Positions 34,501 through 43,004 of a DNA stretch of 50,066 bases are shown here, piece after piece (positions within the stretch are counted from its first letter, which is position 1; each line of letters starts with the position of its first letter). A program made the position numbers and the translations under genes. The DNA is from Acanthaster planci. Lineage: Eukaryota > Echinodermata > Asteroidea > Valvatida > Acanthasteridae. The stretch covers positions 1,007,597 through 1,057,662 of the forward strand of contig NW_019091432.1 in NCBI RefSeq assembly GCF_001949145.1. Direction: 5' to 3'. The notes below the pieces were generated by a model. The model saw only the letters and a list, made by a program, of their open reading frames with translations, ran no database searches and was not told where the DNA came from.

Positions 34501-36712
34501 TGGAGGACTGAGGGCTGTTAGGGTTAAATAAACAAAACTGCATTCTATAAGCATATTTCAAGGTGTTGCAAGCAAAATGTGAATGTTTCTGCTTTTGCAT
34601 ATTCAATTAAATGGATGGACAAATATTTGCATATTTGAATAATCACCCCATACACTAAAGCCTGCCGGTATGTACATGTATTTTAGTTTAGGAGTCATCA
34701 CTAGAAACAAATTTGCATTTCTACAAAATAAAAACTGAAAAAAATTGCACTTCATTTCTCTCATCAATATGACTCTATAACCAACCAACGGTACATACCT
34801 TCTGGCATATGTGTAGTCTGTTTTCTCCCTGCACAAAGCAAAAAGAGCCCAAATCTACATTTTATCAGAAATTTACAACACTAGACAAAACAGTTCTGGC
34901 CGGTCCAAATTCTGTTATGGGCCCAAGGATCATACCAGGAGCTTTCCGTAACTGAATTGGACGCCTATCATGTTAATGAAATACTGTTCACTTTCATTGC
35001 ATTTTTACAGCTCATAAATCGTACAGGAACTGGACTTGTTTAAATACTGTTGACAATCTGCTACGAGCGGAACAAAAGAGGGTGTGTTTTATTGGTACAT
35101 GTGCTCACCGCATGAAGCACGCAAGTATATGCACATTTGACACGCTGAGTACGCATAACTAATTTATTGCAGCATGTATGTCTTTGCGGACATGCAGAAC
35201 GCATGCACGAACCCGCTTGTAACCACCTGTTTTTCTTTCGCCGAATGATGGTGCACTTCAGTACGGGGCAGATAGTATTCTCACTTAACCTTGCGTGACA
35301 AACGATACATTAATGAACAAGTTGTATGATGGGAGGGGGGAGGTGAAAGGGATCCAATTGAAATGTACCACGAATGCTTGGACATGTCTTATACCTTCTG
35401 TGGACTGAAGCAGGCACACATCGAGTGCGATCGAGGGACACCAATGTGCACTCTACAAATAGCCATGTGCTTGTGTCTGACCCAGTACAGTGCATACAGT
35501 ATGACCAAGAACTAGCACCATGAGTGCACGTACAGTTGGCCAAGCCATTCTGTTATCAGTCTGGTTCCCAGTTATCGGCAGCGTTATGGTGCGCTGGTTA
35601 AACCAGGCAAATCACTAAAGTACAGTGAAAAATACTGTTTAAGAGTGAAACCATTCTGTCTTTCACCATACTCAGTCAAAAAACGGTCATGTTAAACCAA
35701 TGGATTTCTTTAAAATGAATACAGACTAAAGATCAGGCTTTTGATGAAACATACGTAACAATGCAAAGTTAACCTTCCTACAAAATTTGTTCATCAACTT
35801 TAGGGGTGTCCCTAGAGACGCAATGGACCATTCCCATGAAATATGCAAATAAAGCAGGTGCATGCAAATTACTATCACTGGTTGGCAAAGTTGCTTAAAT
35901 CTTTGATTTGTAATAATATAAATCTCCATGCGCGCGTCACTATCTCCGTTTCTGTGCTAGTACGGTTTGACATGAGTGCCAAACTTAAAGACAAGGAACT
36001 GTTACTTTCCAACCTCTGGACACTGAAAACTTCACTTAGTTTCATGAAAAACGTGCTCAAGTATCAGGCAAAGGCTGTAATATGGTTTGGATTGACCATC
36101 AATGGTCCAGGTTATGGTAACTAGCAGCTCGCCTACCCTACCGACAGTGTTGACGGCTGCACTTGCCAACCAGTGGTAGTAGCGCGCATGCGCCCGTCCA
36201 ATTTGCATATTTCATGGGAAAGGTCCATTACACGTCCACGGTGAGTGCATGCTCATATGTTCACATGTAGGATTCAATGATTACACAGGAACAATAGAAA
36301 TCCTTTACAACTGGAATCATCTATAAACAGGTGCCTCATGTACACATTTGAGACATTTGTGAGTAAAAATTTAAATAATCCTCGATATCAGAACGTTTGA
36401 AGATCGTAATTTTAAAACAGATTTTTCTGTTATTACACTTTTCCTGTACCCTTTTTGTATGTATGGAAGAACCCCCCAGGTGAGCCATCATTAGTGTCCA
36501 TGTATTTAATGTTTCTTGTTATAAACGGTCACCATGGATAAAGTCAAACAGCGGTGATGGCAAAGTGAATTAAAGTTTTTTCACTGCAATAGCCATGCCA
36601 TCTCTTCAAAGAAATACACTCTTTCTCACGATCATTTTATTTCAAGACTTACCTCGATGCTAGCCACTCTTCCGTTTTCTCTGGCGAGTCAAATTTCAAT
36701 CTTGGCTTGTCA
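22482..36712 (-). CDS. SUN1/SUN2: SUN1/SUN2-type LINC complex protein with giant coiled coil, 16 exons (5' end incomplete)
   Basis: Inner nuclear membrane protein. SUN domains bind KASH proteins across the perinuclear space and link the nucleus, including meiotic telomeres, to the cytoskeleton. Sixteen exons join in matching phases to 1,452 codons without a start (vertebrate SUN1/2 are roughly 700-900 aa). Order: nucleoplasmic Ser/Arg-rich N-terminus (1-230), hydrophobic segments about 231-258 and 294-319, basic REKERKRR, transmembrane helix about 365-394, luminal coiled coil about 400-1230 (478-1190 in one exon), Trp-rich linker (1231-1260), SUN domain (1261-1452). SUN hallmarks seen: [51 protein letters not shown]-like [23 protein letters not shown]. 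The KASH-lid cysteine (STRCSE) and the cysteine pair (GNCW, YTCLY) are present. The N-terminal YTYARSASYTS resembles YTYALSSSYSS of human SUN1. Confidence 0.95.
23190..23282 (-). CDS. SUN1/SUN2: SUN exon: SUN domain
   Basis: Encodes [20 protein letters not shown] then [11 protein letters not shown] (31 codons, phase 0 both sides). It corresponds to human GLENEYQEEGQLLGQFTYDQ. Acceptor atctcag, donor gtaacg. Confidence 0.95.
23724..23891 (-). CDS. SUN1/SUN2: SUN exon: SUN domain
   Basis: Fifty-six codons: [20 protein letters not shown], then [20 protein letters not shown], then [16 protein letters not shown]. Acceptor gcctgcag, donor gtaagc. Confidence 0.97.
24029..24078 (+). repeat. Dispersed repeat beside the assembly gap
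   Basis: GCCCTTACCCAACGTATATT and the following bases to ATGCTC recur at the right end of the window (50022-50066) with one base changed. It sits 29 bp left of the run of Ns, inside a SUN intron. Confidence 0.8.
24107..24203. other. Assembly gap (97 Ns)
   Basis: Unresolved bases inside the SUN intron between exons 23724-23891 and 24439-24639. The exons on either side join in frame, so no coding exon need be missing. Confidence 1.
24439..24639 (-). CDS. SUN1/SUN2: SUN exon: start of SUN domain and KASH lid
   Basis: Sixty-seven codons. [60 protein letters not shown], then SPRTVIQ. It covers the helix before the SUN domain and the KASH lid with its cysteine. Acceptor atacgcag, donor gtatcg. 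Confidence 0.97.
25157..25286. mobile_element. Foldback element in SUN intron
   Basis: Left arm CAATTGTTGACC...TGTGGTGTGGGATA (25157-25200) is the inverse of 25245-25286. An inner palindrome pairs CATAGCGCCC with GGGCACTATG. Weaker pairing may extend out to about 25117 and 25345. No coding capacity; MITE-like. Confidence 0.65.
25698..25787 (-). CDS. SUN1/SUN2: SUN exon: tryptophan-rich linker
   Basis: Thirty codons in phase 0 on both sides: [20 protein letters not shown] then [10 protein letters not shown]. It has three tryptophans in eight residues, then a Gly/Ser stretch leading into the SUN-proximal helix. Acceptor gtttcag, donor gtaaac. I know of no counterpart in human SUN1/2; it could be skipped without changing frame. 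Confidence 0.82.
25985..26102 (-). CDS. SUN1/SUN2: SUN exon: end of coiled coil
   Basis: Completes G and encodes [20 protein letters not shown] then [19 protein letters not shown]. It carries a CC pair, the first cysteines after the long rod. Acceptor ttcttag, donor gtaagc. Confidence 0.85.
26415..28555 (-). CDS. SUN1/SUN2: SUN giant exon: 713-residue coiled coil
   Basis: A single uninterrupted 2,141-bp exon from acceptor gttgttcag to donor gtgagt. It starts at [20 protein letters not shown] and ends QNALHSAG. Heptad-like spacing of Leu/Ile/Val/Met with many Glu, Lys, Gln and Asp runs throughout, for example [11 protein letters not shown] and [16 protein letters not shown]. No cysteine and one tryptophan are visible. 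NVT, NST and NLS are possible glycosylation sites in the perinuclear lumen. The frame joins the preceding luminal exon (phase 0) and the following exon (GG|T), which places it inside the SUN protein. The possible alternative is a separate gene, but it has no own promoter or stop. Confidence 0.95.
29391..29621 (-). CDS. SUN1/SUN2: SUN exon: membrane-proximal luminal region
   Basis: Seventy-seven codons from [20 protein letters not shown] to [36 protein letters not shown] has a CxxC pair. Its end resembles DLQTMLRDLQLQILRNV of human SUN1, just where the giant exon follows. Acceptor gttttccag, donor gtgagt. Confidence 0.9.
29875..29939 (-). CDS. SUN1/SUN2: SUN exon: second half of transmembrane helix
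   Basis: A 65-bp exon, [20 protein letters not shown] then K. It continues the hydrophobic run of the previous exon. Acceptor tgttacag, donor gttagt, phases 1 to 0. Confidence 0.85.
30598..30773 (-). CDS. SUN1/SUN2: SUN exon: basic region and start of transmembrane helix
   Basis: Fifty-eight codons. [20 protein letters not shown], then a run of six alanines, then [20 protein letters not shown]. Basic residues before the hydrophobic run fit the nucleoplasmic side of a SUN transmembrane helix. Donor gtgagt; the split codon T|CT joins to the next exon. Confidence 0.88.
31148..31247 (-). CDS. SUN1/SUN2: SUN exon: hydrophobic segment 2
   Basis: Thirty-two codons, [20 protein letters not shown] then [12 protein letters not shown], largely hydrophobic. 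Acceptor ctaacag, donor gtaaga. Vertebrate SUN1 also has extra hydrophobic stretches before its transmembrane helix. Confidence 0.85.
31860..32126 (-). CDS. SUN1/SUN2: SUN exon: hydrophobic segment 1
   Basis: Eighty-eight codons. [20 protein letters not shown], then a His/Ser stretch, then [20 protein letters not shown] followed by [12 protein letters not shown]. Acceptor tcatcaag is weak in pyrimidines; donor gtaaca. Phases agree with both neighbours. Confidence 0.82.
32396..32428 (-). CDS. SUN1/SUN2: SUN microexon (33 bp)
   Basis: Encodes [10 protein letters not shown] between two split codons (G|GG and G|AT). Acceptor ctttgcag, donor gtaaag. Its frame is open only when joined to both neighbours in phase 1. 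Confidence 0.75.
32440..32630. repeat. Degenerate copy of the AGCTGAA-rich MITE
   Basis: Shares ACTTTTGTACA, AAAAAAAGCTGAAATC, CAGCT and a TCTCACACCCCT end with the element at 16227-16386, in the same order. Ends are eroded and boundaries approximate. Confidence 0.5.
32896..33167 (-). CDS. SUN1/SUN2: SUN exon: Ser/Thr-rich nucleoplasmic region
   Basis: Ninety codons starting [20 protein letters not shown] and ending [11 protein letters not shown]. Very rich in serine with an acidic patch [10 protein letters not shown], probably disordered and phosphorylated. Acceptor tttgtag, donor gtaaga. Confidence 0.85.
33921..34118 (-). CDS. SUN1/SUN2: SUN exon: N-terminal Arg/Ser region
   Basis: Sixty-five codons: [73 protein letters not shown] recalls the MSRRS of vertebrate SUN1/2 and could be an alternative start at 34057-34059. 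Basic clusters fit lamin or chromatin contact. Acceptor accggcag, donor gtaaaa. Confidence 0.85.
34469..34527. mobile_element. 59-bp TTAA-ended foldback repeat, copy 1
   Basis: TTAACCCTAACAG at the left pairs with CTGTTAGGGTTAA at the right. The centre reads CCTCGATCCTTCACCTGTTG and then GAGGACTGAGG. A second copy of the same length is at 41231-41289. TTAA ends suggest a piggyBac-like origin, but only by inference. Confidence 0.75.
34799..34828 (-). CDS. SUN1/SUN2: SUN microexon (30 bp)
   Basis: Encodes EKTDYTYAR between split codons (AG|G, AG|T). Acceptor ttgtgcag, donor gtatgt. Joined to the next exon it gives YTYARSASYTS, similar to YTYALSSSYSS in human SUN1, which supports coding here. 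Confidence 0.7.
35822..36229. mobile_element. 408-bp MITE with long terminal inverted repeats
   Basis: AATGGACC(A)TTCCCATGAA then ATATGCAAAT at the left is the inverse of 36201-36229. Pairing resumes further in at GCATGC and ACTGGTTGGCAA. No clear target duplication and no transposase. Confidence 0.75.
36653..36712 (-). CDS. SUN1/SUN2: SUN exon (60 bp), most 5' exon supported by phase
   Basis: Completes a codon with T and encodes [19 protein letters not shown] plus AG. Acceptor tattttag, donor gtaagt. One other frame starts with a stop. It contains no methionine, so the start codon lies further upstream. Confidence 0.65.
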
Positions 36713-39700
36713 CTAAAATAGAAAATAATTGTTGTTACCGTTTGTCAAAATGTAAGAACACCTACATGTACTTTGAAAGCTTTTTCTTCATGCATGCCAA
36801 CGAGAAAAAATATTTCACAAAAACAGAATCTTTCAACATTTATTCAAATAACTAATCTTTGACAAATCCTTTCTAAACACACCTTGCGTTCACACAAATT
36901 AAGAGTACTGCGTCAATATGAAAACAGAAGTTTGACAACAGCAAGGCCGTTCAAAAGTCTTCCTGCTTGCATCTATAGGAATTAAATTTGCACATATGTA
37001 TCATCATTTACATGTACACGGTGTAAATTGAAATTCCAAACTGAATCAACTTGTTTCAACTACTTTCAAGCCTACATGTAGTCACACACGTACAATACAA
37101 TCATGTTTTCTATGAGCGATAGATGCATGACTAAATTACACAGTGATTTGGGCTTTCAGAATACTGTACATGTACACAGTGCCATACAGTATGGCTGGAT
37201 CTGATTCAATAACATTGGATTACACCGTCCTAGCTGCTGGCTTAACCAACTCATCAGCAACACCAATTAAAATGTATTATTCGCATTATTAATGATCACA
37301 TCAAAGAACACACATTTCAAAGCAGTCAAGCAGACCAGAACACATCTGACACAGGGTAATTATGCATGCTGAGGAGGAAGGAAAGGGCAAAAAAGTCGGG
37401 CCAAGCCAAATACACGTGTATCCGTGCAAAACAAGCCCAGTGAACAGTGATGATTGAATACATGCGCATGGCCTTTCACTTGTGTTGGTTATTTTCTTCA
37501 CTGTCTACCTGGTAATTGTGTCTCAGATATCAGAAATTCGGAAATGGTTCAGGCTTGGTCAGTTTTTGTTGGAACAGTATGGCATAGAATGGTCCCTTTT
37601 AAATGGTATTTGCTCCAAAAGAGGCGTAAAACTGGCACGGAAAATTTGCACCAAGAGTTTTCTCCTCCCCCCCAAAAAAAAGCTTGCCTTCTCAACAGCA
37701 CAATTCAGTTTAAATTGTCTTACCAGTTTTACAGTAGTTTTTGAGAATGAGTGGAATTTGAGCAGCTGATGGTGATGGAGCTTCCATGTTTGCAAGACTT
37801 CAAATGCACTTTTCAAACCACAACTTCAGCCCTTTATCGACATGGATAACACAGCACCAAGAATACATGTACATTGTACATTGTGTGAATTTCACATGCA
37901 GTGCATAGCCGTTCTGCAACAGTCAACGCCAACTTGCAAGAGGGCACAAAAACTGTGCATCACACTCACCTGTACCTGTAAAACAGCTCGAGTTCAGTTC
38001 AAAAACAGACCTGGGGAACTGGTGGTACAAGAAACCCTCGAAAAATGCCACGTGTATCGCCACGCTATGATTCACACTACTGTAGACACCATCAGGGTAA
38101 AACAACAGGAAGACAAGCTGGCGTAATGAATGAACCCCAACATTAGGGTTCGTCCTGTATTTCACTATCCACTGTGACAACAGGAAATGACAATTCGAGA
38201 TGGATCCAACAGACAGATGGTTCCTGTGGATAACACGTGTTGTATCGACCTCGGTCCCTGGCTAGACCAACATTTACACACTGGGTTTTCAAAACAGTCA
38301 GTAATTTCCTTAAACCAGTTCAGCAGCAATTCAAAGAAAAAGAGCTGGACAATCATTGGACATGGTTTGAAGCAATAAATATTCTGGAGGGGGATTTTTG
38401 TCTTGGAGCACAACTTGTTTTGCAGCTGGATGTACCAGAGTACCCGTAGAACATGAACCGGCACTATGACGATCCAGAAGAGGTTGGCACTAATCTTGTG
38501 ACGTCTTCAGTCCCGCGGCTTTGTGATGTGACACGAGTGATCTCCAGGTGTGTTACCCAGCACAGCTGATGATGGTCACTCATGCATTACTCCAAAAGGT
38601 TACCCCGCATGTATTTACATGTAATTTCTCATTGTAGTCCATATCATACTTGGTTTCTGCCAACTCAGTTTCATTAACCCTTTAGGCAGATTTCTATTAT
38701 CTCTCCTAAGAGAAATAAGGATATGGAATGGTGTGTTCGATAAGAAGGAACCCCAACTTTTGATTGGGCGATAAAGTTGGTTTTAAAGCCAAGATATCAG
38801 TTTTACATTCTCTGACAAAATGTTCACATGCAACCTCCCTCATAAAACAGCGAGTGTCTCGGTTGCATCAAACATTCAGCTATCAACTAGCACTGTTTAC
38901 GGTCACTAAAGATCATAAACTCCACAGTAATTTTAGTTCTGTTAAATCACAACCTCAGTTAAGTGATACTGGTTGGTCAAAACGATATCCACGATCAAAT
39001 CTTCTGACATCGAGTTTCGGTCTGGTGATGGAGTTAATAAGGCTTGCCAATCCATTAAATTACCCTCCTTGTACGACTGTGTGTGTGCACATGCTGAGAT
39101 CACCCATTTATTGCATACAGATTTGGCAGGCTTCTAATTCAATCAAGTACCCTTGGCAATCCTCTGGTGTTGTTCCTATGAAACTTGGCATTTCACAAAA
39201 TATTCATGTGGAGTCAGTGGAAAGGTGTTCATTATTTTAATTCCTTATGTTCTGGAATCCGAAAGGGCTGTTATCAGGGTTTGGGGAAGAGAGTGCTAGG
39301 ATTCTGGTATTACATGACAAGGACAAATACGATACATATCACATGTAACTCACTTCCAAATCTCTAATCTTGATTAATTTTTTTTTGTTCCCCGAGGATT
39401 CTACTGAACAAACTGCATACATTTGATTTGGTAAACAATGCCAGAGAATGAGATTGGTAATGGTACAATAGGCAAGTAAAAATGAAGGCTACCTGCTCCC
39501 TCATACACGCACATGCACATTGTGTGCACTGGAAACTTTTTTTTTTCAATTTTCAAGACAGTCACACTTCAATATTGGGGCCATGTGAGAACATTATATG
39601 TACATATACATGTACAGATAATGAATGCTTCAGAGTTCTTTACTGGCCTCCCAAGGCGATACATGTAGCTACCTATACAATACGTACATGTATAGACACT

Positions 39701-41052
39701 GAACCATGTGTTCAACCAATAAATCTACGTGCATGTACGTTGCACATGTTCACTGCTGCAAATGTTCCTCGATCGGTATTTCAATTTCAAAGTACGGGAA
39801 ATAAAAAATCACATGTACTTGGGCATTTCCAGATTTTCCTCCCAGAAAACTGTGTGCACATTTGCAAACATACTGTATTCTGGTATCCCACTCGCACGCA
39901 GTTCAAGTAGCCAAAAAATACACACACAGCACCAGAGAATGCAGCTTTCCAATGGTACAGTTACATAAATGAAAATAAATTTGCTTTGGTCTCAATCCAC
40001 ATAACACTTTCCAGAATTAGGCTGACACATGTGGCTTTTTTTTTGCACTGCACCATGAAATAAAAAATAGACCGCTATAGATGCTCCCCTAGCCTGACCA
40101 ATTGATAGACACAGTAGTGGGTGAGGCGTGATTACAATGTGTGCAGCGTACTGTGTGTGTTTTACTCTCAAACACTATTGACTTAAGAGAAAAGTCTAGC
40201 TCTTCAACTGAGGGAGACTATTCACACTACACGCCACTGGGAAGCGAACCGTGTCTTCCAGGTCTCAGTTTGAAAACAAAACCTCCACAAAAACGTGTCC
40301 ATGCCCAAACTGCTATCATTTCATAAGCCAATTCAAGCCCTCTGGGGGGGTTGGGCAGGCATAATGGGTTGGCTTTTCATTGGTAGCTGTGAAATTATTC
40401 CTGCTTTACAAATAGCCTGGAAAGATAAGCCTAGTGAACAATTTTAATTTGACACAAATGGATATGATCCAGTATCCAGCAACTCAATCATTGTTAAGCT
40501 CAAAAATTACACTGTAAGCCAGGAACAATGTACATGTACCAGTGCACGAGCGTCTCTCGAGGCGGATACCGGTGCGTTATAAATATTCGATACTATACCA
40601 TTATCATTACATGTAGAGGGTGTCAAAGGGCCATGGAATGCAACCGTTCATACAAAAACTAAGTCTCAGAATGTTGAAAGGTATTAAAATTTTGAACTGT
40701 GTTACCACCACACACAAAGCCAACTTGTCCTTTCTACACAGTTAAATCCATGACTGGTGTACACAAATACATGTGCATGTGTCAGCACCCACCCTACTGA
40801 AAACAATGCATTAAACAGGGTTACAGTATAACAAACAGCCAATTAATCTGTCTTCAAGGGCTTAGCAGGTCATATCAAATGCCCTCAGGATAAAGGGTGT
40901 AGTCACAAGGTCTATAACCGTGGAGGTAATATTGATTTCTTGGTTGTAGGGTACAGCTGGTCTGGGATAATCTGATGATCTTGTCCAAGATCCATGTGCC
41001 TCAAGATACATGTATATGCTACAATGTAGCTATTAACTACAAACGTGCGTAC

Positions 41053-41060
41053 CTGTACAT
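41053..41060 (-). CDS. SUN1/SUN2: Candidate SUN start exon (ATG TAC AG)
   Basis: The minus strand reads ATGTACAG|gtacgc, with an in-frame TAA nine bases upstream of the ATG. Its end phase is exactly what exon 36653-36712 needs, giving [10 protein letters not shown]. An acceptor-like tgctgcag lies just upstream. Start context is poor. Phase fit alone is weak evidence. Confidence 0.25.
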
Positions 41061-41230
41061 GCGTTGTTAACGCTGCAGCAGGACAAGTCGAGATGTTCCA
41101 AGAAACACAGCTGCTTGCAACATGTGGCTTTCAGTCCATTCTAATAATTACATGTACATGTATCTCATAAAAACGTACAATCTCAAGAAGTCCTGGTACC
41201 GTGTACAAAGCCATGCGTGCCACAGAGTCC

Positions 41231-41289
41231 TTAACCTTTACCCTCCTCAATCCTTCACCTGCTGGAGGACTGAGGAGTGTTAGGGTTAA
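41231..41289. mobile_element. 59-bp TTAA-ended foldback repeat, copy 2
   Basis: Starts TTAACC, contains CAATCCTTCACCTGCTGG and AGGACTGAGG, and ends TGTTAGGGTTAA. Same length and orientation as the copy at 34469, with a few base changes. Confidence 0.75.
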
Positions 41290-42829
41290 TTAAAGCACAA
41301 ACATATACATATTGAACACATACATGTAACTCCTAAACATTCTCTGAATCAGAGACTATGCTTGAAGACCTACAGGCGCCTACAAGTACCTGGGTACCGG
41401 TACATGTTTACCAACATGCATGTACATGGATATAACAGATAAGCAGCAAAGCACACTGGTTCTACATCTCACACATTAACACCAGCCACGTGCATGTCTT
41501 GTACATGTACATGTACAATACAGACACCTCACTATGTAAAGCTCATCTGTTCTTATACGTGTACCGTGACTCCTGTAGTACAGTTCCAGTACAATTTCAG
41601 CATCAGAAAAATCCAAGAAAATAGCCCCAATCCTGCAAAATCATCCACATTTTGAAGGTGATTTAAGAATCTTCAGGATCTACGGGTCATACTGATATGT
41701 TATAATGTAAAACATATATAGATTCAATGATTCGTCAAACCATGAGCATGTCCAACGCTCATACAAATGCACACGCACTTGAACAACATAATAGTCATTA
41801 ACAGTTCAACGATGACTGAGTAGTTATCTAAAAAACCCAACACCTGCTAAATAGTGTGTTTGATCCTGGAAGTGAATACTCAGTAAAAGGAAAGAACGTG
41901 TCAAGGATTTAATGAAATCCAACATGGTGACAAAGCCATTATCCCACATAATGCAACTTAAATGTAATATCTAAAGTGCAAACATTCCTGGACCAATTTA
42001 ATCATGGAACTTTTATCTGCTTCAACAGCGCAATCCTATCTTTCTCCCTCAAACAAAAGCACACAAACAAACAGAAAAATCAGTCTTGTCAGTTGTCATA
42101 AGCCCTGCAGACAGTGGTAATTATCTGAAACATTTTTTTTTATTCTTCCATAGCTCAATTTAAGTATACGCGTGCCAAGGTGAAAGCACACATACAATGT
42201 AAATGTACTTCCACTCCTGTTACAAATGTGTTTCACATTATGACCGTCATACAGTATTTGTCATTTGTCATGAAAATTGTGACAGCTGGGTTCTCCAGAG
42301 GTTATCAAAAATAACCACTTCTCTTCTTATCTGTGGCAAATGTATTTGGCAAATTGGCTGATGTAGTACAGGCACCCTGCAAATTCAAAGTGGTAACGCA
42401 ACATGTGGCAATGGAAACAACTTGAGCTCAGTAGCTTTGCCAACTGCCAGCTAATATAAGGAAGTTGCTCCTTTAATCCATACATGCCCCTATCAAAAGT
42501 GCATCATCCAACCTGCAAACAGTGACAGTTACATGCATTATGTTACCATCTTAGCAAAGCTGATAAACACACAGGGAGTTTACAGAGCTTCAATGAGGAG
42601 GTGTTTTCACACTGGTTCATACCTATGACAAATAGTATGAGTTTATTAATCCCTAGCTAACTAGCACCAACCCCCCACCCCTCAACCAGAAAGGTAAAGT
42701 CCAGATGAGTGAGTGGGCGCATGGATACACAAAAGGATAAAGTACATGTACAGGTACACACTCATAACATTGTCATGTGCAGGTGCGTGAACTTTGTTGT
42801 GAGGTCTACACTGAGGTACTCATTTAAAG

Positions 42830-43004
42830 CCAGATATGGGACGGAGAGAACCCCCCCGCCTTTGTTTTGGTCATTGTTTGATCGGAATCTCAGGAATTCT
42901 TTACAGACTTCTAGGGGGGATGTGTTAGGTAACAATAGTCTAGAGTGTGTATAGGGATTGGACAGGTAAGGGGGGGGATATCCCTCCGTCCCATATCTTG
43001 CCTG
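42830..43004. mobile_element. Palindromic element, about 175 bp
   Basis: CCAGATATGGGACGGAG at 42830 pairs with CTCCGTCCCATATCTTG at 42984-43000, and runs of seven C or G lie just inside each arm. Boundaries are uncertain; MITE-like. Confidence 0.6.

Noticed and set aside
37970-38180. Minus-strand open frame ending at a strong gtgagt donor
   Set aside because: In the phase required by the SUN exon there is a nearby TGA and no start; no protein similarity.
38764-39240. 158-codon open frame upstream of SUN
   Set aside because: Non-ATG start, no recognisable domain, no splice context, and it lies in probable intron sequence.
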